A DNA stretch of 64,000 bases, taken from the NCBI RefSeq assembly GCF_003996855.1, contig NZ_NRQY01000001.1, positions 1,092,881-1,156,880 on the forward strand. The letters run 5' to 3'. The notes under the pieces are model-generated. The model worked only from the letters and a program-made list of their open reading frames with translations, ran no database searches and was not told where the DNA came from. The position numbers were made by a program, and so were the translations under genes. Source of the DNA: Morganella morganii. Its GTDB lineage: Bacteria > Pseudomonadota > Gammaproteobacteria > Enterobacterales > Enterobacteriaceae. Positions 20,798 through 30,101 of the stretch are shown here, piece by piece; the first letter of the stretch is position 1, and each line of letters starts with the position of its first letter.

Positions 20798-21785
20798 GTC
20801 ATGTCGTCATCTGTTTGCACATCATGAGTTCTGGCTGGCGGTATTAATTGTGCTGCTCAGTGTGTTTCTCAGCATCACCAATGAAGATTTTATGACATTG
20901 GGCAATGTGTTTGATATGACCACCAGTACCGCAATCCTGGCAATTATGGCCTGTGGTCTGTTTGTGGTGCTGGTCTCCGGCGGGATTGATATCTCCTTCC
21001 CGGCCACGGCGGCCACCGCGCAATATGTGATGGCAACGTATGTACTGTCACAGGGCGGCAATTTCTTTATCGCCTTTGCTATCGCGGCGGTTGTTGGTTT
21101 ACTGCTGGGGCTGATCAACGCCCTGCTGATTTACCGCCTGAAAGTACCGTCTATTATTATCACCATTTCCACCCTGAACATCTTTTTCGGCCTGCTGATC
21201 TATTTCACCAACGGCGAATGGCTGTACGGCTTCCCGGAATGGTTTATGGATGGCGTTGAGGTGATGTCATTTACCGGCAGTGACGGTTATGACTACGGCT
21301 TGTCCCTGCCGATCCTGACACTGATTGCGGTGATTATTTTCACCGGTTTTCTGATGAGCAAAACCCGTGTCGGCCGTCAGATTTATGCGGTCGGCGGTAA
21401 TGCGGATGCCGCGAAGCGCGTCGGTATCAGTATTCTCGGCGTGATGCTGTTTGTTTACGGCTATATGGGCGCCCTGGCGGGGATTGCCTCTGTGGTACAG
21501 ACACAAATCACCCAGTCTGTGGCACCTAATGCCCTGATGGGCTTTGAACTGACTGTGCTGGCGGCCGTAGTATTAGGCGGTGTCAGTATGACCGGCGGCA
21601 AGGGCTCTCTTACCGGGGTTATCCTCGGGGTTGCCCTGCTGGCGATTGTCAAAAACGGCCTGACACTGGCCGGTGTACCGTCTTACTGGCACACCGTGCT
21701 GACCGGGCTTATCATTGTTATCAGTATCAGTTTCACCGCGTATAACGAAAAACGCCGTGCTGCTGCCGGAGGTCATCTGTCATGA
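20790..21785 (+). CDS. Sugar ABC transporter permease, first subunit
   Basis: A 331-residue inner-membrane permease of the RbsC/AraH family (BPD_transp_2) with about nine hydrophobic segments. The blocks VLVSGGIDISFPATAA, YAVGGNADAAKRVGIS (coupling region) and LAAVVLGGVSMTGGKGSLTGVILG identify the family. It overlaps the ATPase at the start and the second permease at the end (ATGA), so the set is translationally coupled and probably forms a heterodimeric channel. Confidence 0.92.
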   Translation: MLKSCRHLFAHHEFWLAVLIVLLSVFLSITNEDFMTLGNVFDMTTSTAILAIMACGLFVVLVSGGIDISFPATAATAQYVMATYVLSQGGNFFIAFAIAAVVGLLLGLINALLIYRLKVPSIIITISTLNIFFGLLIYFTNGEWLYGFPEWFMDGVEVMSFTGSDGYDYGLSLPILTLIAVIIFTGFLMSKTRVGRQIYAVGGNADAAKRVGISILGVMLFVYGYMGALAGIASVVQTQITQSVAPNALMGFELTVLAAVVLGGVSMTGGKGSLTGVILGVALLAIVKNGLTLAGVPSYWHTVLTGLIIVISISFTAYNEKRRAAAGGHLS

Positions 21786-22732
21786 TGTCAATGCTGAATC
21801 TGCGGAGTGACCGCAACATTATTTACCTGCTGGTGATCATGGCCGCAATCCTGCTGTTGCAGGGGATGTTTAATGCAGGCGCGTTTTTCTCTGTCTCCAA
21901 CTTCCAGTCAATGACTTCCCAGATGCCGCTGCTCGGCATGCTGGCACTGGCTATGTCTGTCTGTATGCTGACCGGCGGGATCAACCTGTCCATTATCGCC
22001 ACAACGAATGCCTGCGGACTGGTGATGGCGAGTGTGATGGCGATGAGTCCGGGTGGTGGTGCCATGCTGCTGCCTGCCCTGCTGGCCGGTCTGGTCACGG
22101 CTGTGATTATCGGGCTGATTAACGGTTTTCTGATTGCATTTGTCGGTGTGTCTCCGATCCTCGCCACGCTCGGGATGATGACCTTAATCAATGGCCTGAA
22201 TGTGCTGATTTCCGGCGGTACGGTGATCTCCGGCTTCCCGCCGTCATTACTGTGGCTGGGTAACGGTACTCTGCTCGGTATTCCGATGCCGCTGATCCTG
22301 TTCCTGCTGTTTGCCTTCCTGCTGTGGGGACTGCTGGAGTATACGCCGCTCGGCCGTACGGTTTATCTGATGGGTTCCAATGAGAAAGCAACGCGCTTTT
22401 CCGGCCTGAACACACAGAAAGCGACGATGGCCGTGTATGTGATTTCATCTGTTCTGTGCTGGGTGGCCGCGATTATTATGATGGCCAAGTTTAACTCCGC
22501 CAAAGCGGGATACGGGGAATCTTATCTGCTGATCGCCATTCTGGCTTCCGTGCTCGGCGGTGTGAACCCGGACGGTGGTTTCGGGCGCATTATCGGTATT
22601 GTGCTTGCTCTGTTTGTCTTACAGATGCTGGAAAGCCGCCTGAACCTGCTGGGTGTCAGCAGTTACCTCATCATGGCGCTGTGGGGCGGTATTCTTATCT
22701 TATTTATTGCATTGCAGAAAGCCCGGTCATAA
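21782..22732 (+). CDS. Sugar ABC transporter permease, second subunit
   Basis: A 316-residue permease paralogous to the preceding one: [38 protein letters not shown] and [20 protein letters not shown] occupy equivalent positions. A second ATG, one codon later at 21785, is possible. Two different permeases with one fused ATPase is the arrangement of the Lsr and rhamnose-type importers. The gene ends 11 bases before the kinase start. Confidence 0.92.
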   Translation: MMSMLNLRSDRNIIYLLVIMAAILLLQGMFNAGAFFSVSNFQSMTSQMPLLGMLALAMSVCMLTGGINLSIIATTNACGLVMASVMAMSPGGGAMLLPALLAGLVTAVIIGLINGFLIAFVGVSPILATLGMMTLINGLNVLISGGTVISGFPPSLLWLGNGTLLGIPMPLILFLLFAFLLWGLLEYTPLGRTVYLMGSNEKATRFSGLNTQKATMAVYVISSVLCWVAAIIMMAKFNSAKAGYGESYLLIAILASVLGGVNPDGGFGRIIGIVLALFVLQMLESRLNLLGVSSYLIMALWGGILILFIALQKARS

Positions 22733-22743
22733 GGGAGCGGATT

Positions 22744-24378
22744 ATGAGTGTCTATTTTATTGGTGTGGATGTCGGGAGCGGCAGCGCCCGGGCCGGGGTT
22801 TTTGATGCAGCCGGACGCAAAAAAGGCGAAGCGAAGCGGGATATCCGTCAGTTTAAACCGCAGGCGGATTATGTGGAGCAATCCTCCGATGATATCTGGC
22901 GCAGTGTATGTCTCGCGGTAAAAGATGCCGTGGCACAAGCGCATATCGATCCGATTCAGGTCAAAGGCCTTGGTTTTGACGCCACCTGCTCCCTGGTGGT
23001 ACTGGATAAACAGGGTCAGCCGCTGACCGTCAGCCCGACCGGACGCAGCGAGCAGAACATTATTATGTGGATGGATCACCGGGCTATCAGTCAGGCGCAG
23101 CGGATCAATGATACCAAACACCCGGTGCTGGCGTATGTCGGTAACCGTATCTCGCCGGAGATGGAAACACCGAAACTGTTATGGCTCAAGCAGAACATGC
23201 CGACCACCTGGACGAAAGCGGGCTATTTCTTTGATCTGCCTGATTTTCTGACCTGGAAAGCGACCTATACCAACAGCCGGTCGCTCTGCTCCACTGTGTG
23301 CAAATGGACTTACCTCGGCCATGAAGATCGCTGGGATACCCACTTCTTCCGCCAGATTGGTCTGGACGATTTGCTGGAAAACGATGCGCAGATTATCGGC
23401 CGCGAAATCCGCCCGATGGGTGAACCGGTCGGTAACGGCCTGACACCAAACGCCGCGGCGGATTTGGGGCTGATCCCGGGAACGCCGGTTGCCACCTCAA
23501 TTATTGATGCACATGCCGGCGGGATTGGTGTGCTGGGTGCTGCCGATGCCACCGGCGCACAACCGGATTTCAACACCCGGCTGGCGCTGATCGGCGGTAC
23601 CTCGTCCTGCCATATGGCGGTATCCAAAAATGCCCGCTTTATCGACGGTATCTGGGGGGCTTATTACAGTGCCATGATTCCGGGCTACTGGCTGAATGAA
23701 GGCGGACAGTCCGCAACCGGTGCCCTGATCGACCATATGATCACGTCACACCCGCAATACAGTGACGCGAAAAAACTGGCGGAACAGAACCAGCAGACGG
23801 TGTATCAGCTCCTCAATGACCGCCTGCTGTCACTGGCGGGTTCAAAAGAGGATATTGCTCTGCTGACACGGCATATCCATGTGCTGCCGTATTTCCACGG
23901 CAACCGCTCGCCGCGTGCAAACCCGAGCCTGCGCGGTGTGGTGACCGGTCTGCGTATGACCCAGACCCTCGATGATCTCGCACTGATTTATCTGGCAACC
24001 ATCCAGGCAATTGCGCTGGGCACCCGTCATATCATTGAAGAGATGAATAAAGCCGGATATGCCATTGATACCATCATGGGCTGCGGCGGCGGCACCAAGA
24101 ACCCGATCTTTATCCAGGAACACGCCAACGCTACCGGCTGCGCGATGCTGCTGCCGGAAGAGAGTGAAGCCGTTCTGCTCGGCTCAGCCATGCTAGGCTC
24201 GGTGGCTGCGGGCTTCTATGCCTCGATTCCGGAAGCGATGCAGGCCATGAGCCGGATCAGCAAAACGGTGACACCGCAGACAGAGAGTATCAAACAGTTT
24301 TATGATGCCAAATACCGCGTATTCCATCAGTTATATCATGATGACCAGCGTTACCGGCAACTGATGTCTGAAGTATAA
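22744..24378 (+). CDS. FGGY-family pentulose kinase, probable D-ribulokinase
   Basis: A 544-residue carbohydrate kinase of the FGGY family. The N-terminal ATPase-fold motif is [17 protein letters not shown], and [11 protein letters not shown] carries TCSLV at residues 81-85, the signature described for D-ribulokinases of the human FGGY / yeast YDR109C group as opposed to L-ribulokinases. The phosphate-2/adenosine block is [24 protein letters not shown] 22744 has GGGAGCGG upstream; a longer frame is rejected. As last gene of the ABC operon it would trap the imported pentulose as its 5-phosphate for the pentose phosphate pathway. No epimerase, reductase or dedicated regulator is adjacent. Confidence 0.88.
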   Translation: MSVYFIGVDVGSGSARAGVFDAAGRKKGEAKRDIRQFKPQADYVEQSSDDIWRSVCLAVKDAVAQAHIDPIQVKGLGFDATCSLVVLDKQGQPLTVSPTGRSEQNIIMWMDHRAISQAQRINDTKHPVLAYVGNRISPEMETPKLLWLKQNMPTTWTKAGYFFDLPDFLTWKATYTNSRSLCSTVCKWTYLGHEDRWDTHFFRQIGLDDLLENDAQIIGREIRPMGEPVGNGLTPNAAADLGLIPGTPVATSIIDAHAGGIGVLGAADATGAQPDFNTRLALIGGTSSCHMAVSKNARFIDGIWGAYYSAMIPGYWLNEGGQSATGALIDHMITSHPQYSDAKKLAEQNQQTVYQLLNDRLLSLAGSKEDIALLTRHIHVLPYFHGNRSPRANPSLRGVVTGLRMTQTLDDLALIYLATIQAIALGTRHIIEEMNKAGYAIDTIMGCGGGTKNPIFIQEHANATGCAMLLPEESEAVLLGSAMLGSVAAGFYASIPEAMQAMSRISKTVTPQTESIKQFYDAKYRVFHQLYHDDQRYRQLMSEV

Positions 24379-24397
24379 TATTCTGGTTATATCTGTG

Positions 24398-24426
24398 AAG
24401 GCGCATTTTTTAATGCGCCTTTTTCT
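24398..24426 (+). terminator. Terminator of the ABC-kinase operon
   Basis: AAGGCGCATT / AATGCGCCTT, ten pairs with a T-rich loop, followed by TTTCTTT. Confidence 0.9.
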
Positions 24427-24463
24427 TTGCCTCTGATTTGACTCTCATCACAAAATCGCCGCG

Positions 24464-24507
24464 CAATTCTGTTGCTCACAACCCGTCAGAGTGCACAATT
24501 CTGTTGC
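24464..24507. repeat. Two 12-base direct repeats between convergent genes
   Basis: CAATTCTGTTGC occurs at 24464-24475 and again at 24496-24507, 32 bases apart (three helical turns), between the operon terminator and the 3' end of the Lrp-type gene. Confidence 0.5.
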
Positions 24508-24529
24508 GTTTCGTGATAACACTCACAGT

Positions 24530-24994
24530 TTACAGGGGTAATGCATGAGTCACCTTCAGGGTTTCCATCGGCACCTCCGTCTTAACACTTTGAATACTTG
24601 GAATTTGTGTCAGATGATCGGCGTGAAAACGCCGGTATGAGGTCAGGTCTTTGGTCACAATGCGGATCATAGCGTCGCATTCTCCTGCCATCAGATGACA
24701 CTCCACTATCTCCGGCATTTCATTAATGGCGGCGACAAAATCATTGATCGTCTGAGCGTCCTGCCCCTTAAACCAGATACGGGCATAGAGCATCAGCCCC
24801 GCGCCTATCTTGCTGCCGTCCAGAATCGCCGCATAGCGCCTGATGACGCCGACTTCCTCCAGACGCCGCACCCGTCTCAGGCAGGGGGACGGCGAGAGCC
24901 CCACCTCGCGTGCCAGCTCCACATTCTGCATTCTGCCGTTACGTTGCAGCTGATCCAGAATCCACCGATCCATCTTATCCAGTTCAATTGACAT
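24530..24994 (-). CDS. Lrp/AsnC family transcriptional regulator
   Basis: A 154-residue feast/famine regulator. The N-terminal helix-turn-helix (about 5-60) reads LDKMDRWILDQLQRNGRM and VGLSPSPCLRRVRRLEEVGVI; the C-terminal RAM ligand-binding domain includes VECHLMAGECDAMIRIVTKDL. It is divergent from the LysE-type exporter gene across about 190 AT-rich bases, the usual layout in which such a regulator controls the adjacent amino-acid exporter (inference). It is not Lrp itself: the length and helix sequence differ. Confidence 0.9.
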   Translation of the reverse strand: MSIELDKMDRWILDQLQRNGRMQNVELAREVGLSPSPCLRRVRRLEEVGVIRRYAAILDGSKIGAGLMLYARIWFKGQDAQTINDFVAAINEMPEIVECHLMAGECDAMIRIVTKDLTSYRRFHADHLTQIPSIQSVKTEVPMETLKVTHALPL

Positions 24995-25187
24995 TTAAAT
25001 CACCACCTGACAGTTTCCGAGCAATAATATTGCTAAGAATAGTTTTTTAAGGTCAATTTAACAACCTAATTTCCCGCAAAGCTCCGTATAATTCATATAA
25101 CAAATCAGGACGTCACAAAATTGAATTAAATTCTTAATATTCAACAAATTGTGAATCATTAATATATTTTTTAACTTGGGGTGTCGT

Positions 25188-25796
25188 ATGGTCATAAATA
25201 CATTGATGGTGTTTGGCGTAACCGTGTTACCCATTGTATTTGCTCCCGGACCCGATATTTTATTCGTTTCATCACAAGGTCTTGCCAGCGGTTCCCGTGC
25301 GGCACTGAAAGCCAATATGGGCGTACTGCTGGGCTATGGTATGCATTCCATTCTGGCCGCGTTCGGACTGGCGGCCGTTGTTGTGGCATCCCCGGTTTTG
25401 TTTAACGGCATGCGCTGGTTCGGTGTGGCCTATATTGCTTACCTGGCTGTCCGTATGGTGATGTCCGCCATGCACAGGAGTGAAATGCCGCCGATGCAGC
25501 CGGCAGCCAAATCTGTTATTACCAAAGGTTTTTTTACCAGTTTCCTGAATCCGAAAGGCTTGCTGGTCTACTTTGCTATCCTGCCGAATTTTATTTCCGG
25601 CAATGAAAGTGTCGCGATGCAGTCTCTGCTGTTATCGGGTGTATATATCGCCAGCTGTGCAATAGTTTACAGTGGCGTGGCGCTGATTTTCGGCCAGATG
25701 AGCAAAGGGGAATACAACGACAAGCGCCGCCGTATCGGTGAAGGTGTTGCCGGAGGATTACTGGCCACCGCCGCAGTTAGTCTGGCATTTAGTTAA
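25188..25796 (+). CDS. LysE/RhtB family amino-acid exporter
   Basis: A 202-residue inner-membrane exporter with about six hydrophobic segments. The family blocks are VLPIVFAPGPDILFVSSQGLASGSR near the N-terminus and ITKGFFTSFLNPKGLLVYFAILP in the middle (residues about 105-128), both with the conserved Pro and Gly. ATG 25188 has GGGGTG five bases upstream. The substrate is unknown; members export lysine, threonine, homoserine, cysteine or leucine. It is divergent from an Lrp-type regulator. Confidence 0.88.
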   Translation: MVINTLMVFGVTVLPIVFAPGPDILFVSSQGLASGSRAALKANMGVLLGYGMHSILAAFGLAAVVVASPVLFNGMRWFGVAYIAYLAVRMVMSAMHRSEMPPMQPAAKSVITKGFFTSFLNPKGLLVYFAILPNFISGNESVAMQSLLLSGVYIASCAIVYSGVALIFGQMSKGEYNDKRRRIGEGVAGGLLATAAVSLAFS

Positions 25797-25815
25797 TCCG
25801 CTTCCTTTTCCGGCA

Positions 25816-25846
25816 AAACGGGCACTTTCAGTGCCCGTTTTTTTCT
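25816..25846 (+). terminator. Terminator after the LysE-type gene
   Basis: AAACGGGCACT / AGTGCCCGTTT, eleven pairs with a three-base loop and a T run. Confidence 0.93.
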
Positions 25847-25882
25847 GTTGTGTCTCTGTGTGCCGCGGCAATCCGGTTTATC

Positions 25883-27304
25883 TTATCCCTGTGTTTTCTT
25901 CAGCACATGACACAACTGCCCGAGCATTTTCATCGCGTTATCCAGCCTGTCATTCCATTCAAATGAGCAGTTCAGACGGAAGGCGTGATTAAACTGGTCG
26001 CTGGTGGAAAACATGGAGCCGGGAGCGATGCTGATCTGCTCATTGAGCGCCATGCGGTACAGTTTGACCGCATCAAACGGCGGTTCAAATTCCAGCCAGA
26101 GAAAATAACCGCCCTGCGGACAGTTCACTTGCACATCTTTCGGGAAATATTCGCTGATGGCATACAGCATCCGGTGCTGGCGCTGCTCCAGCTGCCGGCG
26201 CAGTTTTTTGAGATGCGTGTCATAACCGCCCTGCCCGAGGTATTCCGCAATAGCCTGCTGTGTCGGCATACTGGCGGATACGGTACTCATCATCTGTAAC
26301 TGCTGGACTTTCCGCGCATGTTTCCCGGCCGCCACCCAGCCGACACGGAAACCCGGCGCCAGACATTTGGAAAACGAGGAACAATGGAAGAAATTGTTGT
26401 CTTTATCCAGACTTTTCGCCGGCTGCGGTGCCTCATTACCAAACCAGAGCTCGCTGTAGACGTCATCCTCAATCAGCGCAATGTCATGCCGTGTCAGGAT
26501 CTCCACCAGCCGCCGTTTATTTTCCGGCGGCATGGTGCCGCCGAGCGGGTTCTGGAAGCGCGTCATCAGCCAGCAGGCTTTAATATCATAGCGTCCGGCC
26601 ACGTCTTCCAGTGCATCAGGGTCCATCCCGGTCTGCGGGTCAGTTTTGATCGCCACCGCTTTCAGGCGCAGACGCTCAATCGCCTGTAATGCCCCGTAAA
26701 ATGCCGGGGATTCAATCACCACCCAGTCACCCGGTTTGGTGACCGCCTGTAAACTCAGTGACAGAGACTCCATTGCCCCGGCGGTGATAACAATGTCATC
26801 CGGTGAAACATGGATACCCTGCGCGGCATAGCGGCGGGAGATATTACGCCGCAGTTTTTCATTCCCCGGCGGCATATTGACCACCGCACTTTGCGGGGCG
26901 ATACGCCGGGCCACCGCGCCCAGGGCTTTGGATAGCTTCGGCTGTACCAGCAGCGAGGGGTCGGGGAATGCAGACCCGAACGGGATAATAGCAGGATCTT
27001 TGCAGGCCTGAAGCACATCAAACAGTGATGCGTTGATATCCACATTTTCACTCAGGTGCATCCCCGGGCCGCCTTTGGCCGGGGCAAACGCCGGTGCGCG
27101 TTTGGCGACAAAATAACCGGACTGCGGACGTGCCACCACCCAGCCCTGACTTTCCAGTAACTGATACGACTGTACGACAGTCATCAGGCTCAGTCCCGAC
27201 TGTCTGGCACTTTCGCGCAGGGACGGGAGTCTGTCACCGACCTGCCAGATATCATCCTCTATCTGTTGTTTTATCTGTTCTGCTAACTGTTCATAGCGTG
27301 TCAT
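25883..27304 (-). CDS. ydcR: MocR-type regulator / PLP-dependent aminotransferase fusion, YdcR-like
   Basis: A 473-residue chimera. Residues 1-70 form a GntR winged helix (DDIWQVGDRLPSLRESARQSGLSLMTVVQSYQLLE) and residues 90-470 a fold-type I aminotransferase with the PLP lysine in SSFSKCLAPGFRVGW and the FQNPLGGTM block. It aligns along its length with E. coli YdcR (468 aa). MocR regulators use PLP or amino-acid aldimines as effectors and usually act on a divergent neighbour; here that is cioA, 123 bases away, so control of the oxidase is possible but not shown. Confidence 0.9.
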   Translation of the reverse strand: MTRYEQLAEQIKQQIEDDIWQVGDRLPSLRESARQSGLSLMTVVQSYQLLESQGWVVARPQSGYFVAKRAPAFAPAKGGPGMHLSENVDINASLFDVLQACKDPAIIPFGSAFPDPSLLVQPKLSKALGAVARRIAPQSAVVNMPPGNEKLRRNISRRYAAQGIHVSPDDIVITAGAMESLSLSLQAVTKPGDWVVIESPAFYGALQAIERLRLKAVAIKTDPQTGMDPDALEDVAGRYDIKACWLMTRFQNPLGGTMPPENKRRLVEILTRHDIALIEDDVYSELWFGNEAPQPAKSLDKDNNFFHCSSFSKCLAPGFRVGWVAAGKHARKVQQLQMMSTVSASMPTQQAIAEYLGQGGYDTHLKKLRRQLEQRQHRMLYAISEYFPKDVQVNCPQGGYFLWLEFEPPFDAVKLYRMALNEQISIAPGSMFSTSDQFNHAFRLNCSFEWNDRLDNAMKMLGQLCHVLKKTQG

Positions 27305-27427
27305 GACGCAATCCTCGAATAACTGTTATATACATATTATGATTAATTGTCACTATTATAGTCTAGCAACTCATGGTGTACTGTGCCACACATTTCATCT
27401 GCATAGTTATAACAACGAGAGGTCACT

Positions 27428-28768
27428 ATGTTTGGGTTAAGTGCCCTTGAGCTAGCGCGAATTCAGTTCGCCTTCACTGTGTCGTTTCATATCATTTTCC
27501 CTGCGATCACCATCGGTCTGGCGTCATTTCTGGCGGTGCTTGAGGGGATGTGGCTGAAAACCCGCAATGAGGATTACAAAAAGCTCTTTCATTTCTGGTC
27601 AGCCATCTTTGCCGTGAATTTCGGTATGGGCGTGGTTTCCGGTCTGGTGATGGCGTACCAGTTCGGCACCAACTGGAGTTTCTTTTCTGAGTTTGCCGGG
27701 TCAATCACCGGTCCGCTGCTTACCTATGAAGTCCTGACCGCCTTCTTCCTGGAAGCCGGTTTCCTCGGCGTGATGCTGTTCGGCTGGAACCGCGTCGGTG
27801 AAAAACTGCACTATTTCGCCACCTGTATGGTTGCACTCGGCACGCTGATGTCCACATTCTGGATTCTGGCGTCCAACAGCTGGATGCAGACCCCGCAGGG
27901 GCATGAGGTGATCAACGGTGTTGTTGTGCCGGTGGACTGGTTTGCCGTGATTTTCAATTCGTCCTTCCCGTACCGCCTGCTGCATATGACAACCGCAGCA
28001 TTTCTTGCATCCGCCTTTTTTATTGCCGCCTCCGCCGCCTGGCATCTGTTGCGCGGCAACAAATCCGGTGCCATGAAAAAGATGTTTTCCATGTCATTGT
28101 GGCTGATTGTGGTACTTGCACCACTCCAGGCGCTGATTGGTGATGCACACGGGCTTAATACTCTAAAATATCAGCCGGTTAAAGTGGCCGCGATGGAAGG
28201 TCACTGGGAGAATAAACCCGGCGAGGCCACACCGCTGATCCTGTTCGGGATTCCGGATAATGCACAGGAAAAAACCCGTTATGCCGTGGAAATTCCCGGG
28301 CTGGCCAGTCTGATCCTGACACACAGTCTTGATAAACAGGTGCCAGCACTGACTGAGTTTCCGCCGGAAGACAGACCGGATAATGTGTTCGCCGTGTTCT
28401 GGTCATTCCGTGTGATGGTCGGTCTCGGGATGCTGATGCTCCTTGCTGCCGCTCTGAGTCTGTGGCTGCGTTACCGCGGGCGTTTGTATGATTCCCGTCC
28501 TTTCCAGCGCTTTATGTTATGGATGGCACCGTCCGGGCTGATTGCCATTCTGGCGGGCTGGTTTGTGACTGAAATCGGGCGTCAGCCGTGGGTGGTTTAC
28601 GGATTGCAGCGAACGACAGATGCTGTCTCGGCACATGGTGATATGCACATGAGTATCAGTCTGCTGATCTTCTTTATTGTTTATGGTTCCGTGTTTGGCA
28701 TTGGCTACATCTATATGATGAAACTGATCCGCAAAGGTATTGCGCCGGAGGTGTCTCATGGACATTGA
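27428..28768 (+). CDS. cioA: Cyanide-insensitive cytochrome bd-type ubiquinol oxidase subunit I
   Basis: A 446-residue inner-membrane subunit that binds three haems and oxidises quinol without proton pumping. Haem ligands are visible as His near residue 20 (TVSFHIIFP), His186-type in SFPYRLLHMTTAA and Met in VFWSFRVMVGLGM; the quinol block GRQPWVVYGLQRT is present. The region between helices six and seven lacks the long Q-loop insert of E. coli CydA (522 aa), so this is the short-loop CioA type. It overlaps cioB by 11 bases. Good ribosome site GAGAGG. It is divergent from the MocR-type gene. Confidence 0.93.
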   Translation: MFGLSALELARIQFAFTVSFHIIFPAITIGLASFLAVLEGMWLKTRNEDYKKLFHFWSAIFAVNFGMGVVSGLVMAYQFGTNWSFFSEFAGSITGPLLTYEVLTAFFLEAGFLGVMLFGWNRVGEKLHYFATCMVALGTLMSTFWILASNSWMQTPQGHEVINGVVVPVDWFAVIFNSSFPYRLLHMTTAAFLASAFFIAASAAWHLLRGNKSGAMKKMFSMSLWLIVVLAPLQALIGDAHGLNTLKYQPVKVAAMEGHWENKPGEATPLILFGIPDNAQEKTRYAVEIPGLASLILTHSLDKQVPALTEFPPEDRPDNVFAVFWSFRVMVGLGMLMLLAAALSLWLRYRGRLYDSRPFQRFMLWMAPSGLIAILAGWFVTEIGRQPWVVYGLQRTTDAVSAHGDMHMSISLLIFFIVYGSVFGIGYIYMMKLIRKGIAPEVSHGH

Positions 28769-29765
28769 TTTACCCCTGATTTGGTTCGTCATTATTATAT
28801 TCAGCACGCTGATGTATATCGTGATGGACGGATTTGACCTCGGCATCGGCATCCTCTATCCCTTTGTGAAAAGCAACGCTGACCGGGATCTGATGATGAA
28901 CAGTGTCGCGCCGGTCTGGGACGGCAACGAAACCTGGCTGGTGCTGGGAGGAGCCGCGCTGTTCGGCGCATTTCCGCTCGCTTATGCCGTGATTCTGGAT
29001 GCGCTCGCCATTCCGCTGACACTGATGCTGGTAGCGTTAATCTTCCGTGGCGTGGCCTTTGAGTTTCGTTTTAAAGCGGATGAAGACCACCGCTATTTCT
29101 GGGATCGCGCTTTTCTGATCAGTTCTGTCATCGCCACCTTTGTACAGGGTGTGGTCGCCGGCAGTGTGATTGAGGGTTTCCCGGTCGTCGGCCGTGCCTT
29201 TACCGGCGGTGCCTTTGACTGGCTGGCACCGTTCCCGCTGTTCTGCGGTTTCGGGCTGGTGATCGCGTATGCCCTGCTCGGCTGCGGCTGGCTGGTGATG
29301 AAAACAGAAGGCCATTTACAACAACAGATGTATAAGGTGCTGAAGCCACTGACGCTGGTAATGCTGGCGGTGCTGGCCGTGATCAGCCTGTGGACACCAC
29401 TGGCGCATGACGCCATTGCGGCACGCTGGTTCAGTTTCCCGAATATTCTGTTCTTCCTGCCGGTGCCGCTGCTGGTGATTATCTGTGTTGCCGCGCTGTT
29501 CCGCAGTGTGAACCGCCATCTGCACTACACGCCGTTTTTCGCGGCGCTCGGCCTGGTTTTCCTTGGTTTCACCGGACTCGGTATCAGTATCTGGCCGATG
29601 ATTATTCCGCCGGTGATTGATTATGAAATGGCCGCCGCCCCCGGTGAAAGCCTGAGCTTTATGCTGGTTGGTGCGTTATTCATCATACCCGTGATCCTGG
29701 TATATACCTGGTGGAGTTACTATGTCTTCAGAGGAAAAATCACCCATGACCAAGGCTACCACTGA
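28758..29765 (+). CDS. cioB: Cyanide-insensitive cytochrome bd-type oxidase subunit II
   Basis: A 335-residue CydB-family subunit with about eight or nine membrane spans. Key parts are VMDGFDLGIGILYPF near the N-terminus, VAPVWDGNETWLVLGGAALFGAFP, FRGVAFEFRFK and ISIWPMIIPP. The start ATG at 28758 lies inside the end of cioA (a longer frame beginning 18 bases upstream is possible). It pairs with CioA to form the oxidase; the small DUF2474 gene begins inside its 3' end. Confidence 0.93.
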   Translation: MDIDLPLIWFVIIIFSTLMYIVMDGFDLGIGILYPFVKSNADRDLMMNSVAPVWDGNETWLVLGGAALFGAFPLAYAVILDALAIPLTLMLVALIFRGVAFEFRFKADEDHRYFWDRAFLISSVIATFVQGVVAGSVIEGFPVVGRAFTGGAFDWLAPFPLFCGFGLVIAYALLGCGWLVMKTEGHLQQQMYKVLKPLTLVMLAVLAVISLWTPLAHDAIAARWFSFPNILFFLPVPLLVIICVAALFRSVNRHLHYTPFFAALGLVFLGFTGLGISIWPMIIPPVIDYEMAAAPGESLSFMLVGALFIIPVILVYTWWSYYVFRGKITHDQGYH

Positions 29766-29901
29766 TCCTGCCGTACCGGCGCCCTGGTGGAAAAAAACCG
29801 CCTGGATGCTGGCTATCTGGGCAGGCAGTGTGCTGGCACTGTTTGCAGTCTCATCACTTTTCCGCTTATTAATGACGGCGGCGGGAATGAAAGTAAAATA
29901 G
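29722..29901 (+). CDS. DUF2474 family small membrane protein, oxidase accessory subunit
   Basis: A 59-residue protein with one predicted transmembrane helix (about residues 29-52), preceded by APWWKKTAWMLAIWAGS and followed by a short basic tail ending MKVK. The WKK-x-W-x-x-IW-x-x-S pattern and its place directly after cioAB fit DUF2474, a family of tiny proteins found with short-Q-loop bd oxidases, comparable in position to CydX after cydAB. Two starts are possible: ATG 29722 with GGAG five bases upstream, or ATG 29746 with GAGGA (51 aa). It overlaps the cioB end by 44 or 20 bases in another frame. Confidence 0.82.
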   Translation: MSSEEKSPMTKATTDPAVPAPWWKKTAWMLAIWAGSVLALFAVSSLFRLLMTAAGMKVK

Positions 29902-29968
29902 TCGTCATATCTCATCAGTAAGTACCTCATCAGTACGTCATGCACTGTTTATACAGTTGCATTGCCCG

Positions 29969-30001
29969 GCACACCGCCCCCCATGCGGTGTGCTTTTTTT
30001 T
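29969..30001 (+). terminator. Terminator of the cioAB operon
   Basis: GCACACCGC / GCGGTGTGC, nine perfect pairs, seven-base loop, then eight T. Confidence 0.95.
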
Positions 30002-30014
30002 AAATAATTTTATT

Positions 30015-30033
30015 GATAATGATTACCATTCCT
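30015..30033 (+). promoter_or_regulatory. Fur box upstream of the siderophore reductase gene
   Basis: GATAATGATTACCATTCCT agrees at about 14 of 19 positions with the Fur consensus, with the left nine bases perfect. It lies 70 bases before the start codon, so iron repression is expected. Confidence 0.8.
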
Positions 30034-30101
30034 CCGAATTACTGATACACTCCGCGAAATAGATATAACGAAACTAACAACAATAAAACGGAGAATTGCG
30101 C

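Noticed and set aside
18269..24378. Reading the operon as an autoinducer-2 (Lsr) system
   Set aside because: No lsrK, lsrR, lsrF or lsrG; the kinase has the D-ribulokinase TCSLV signature.
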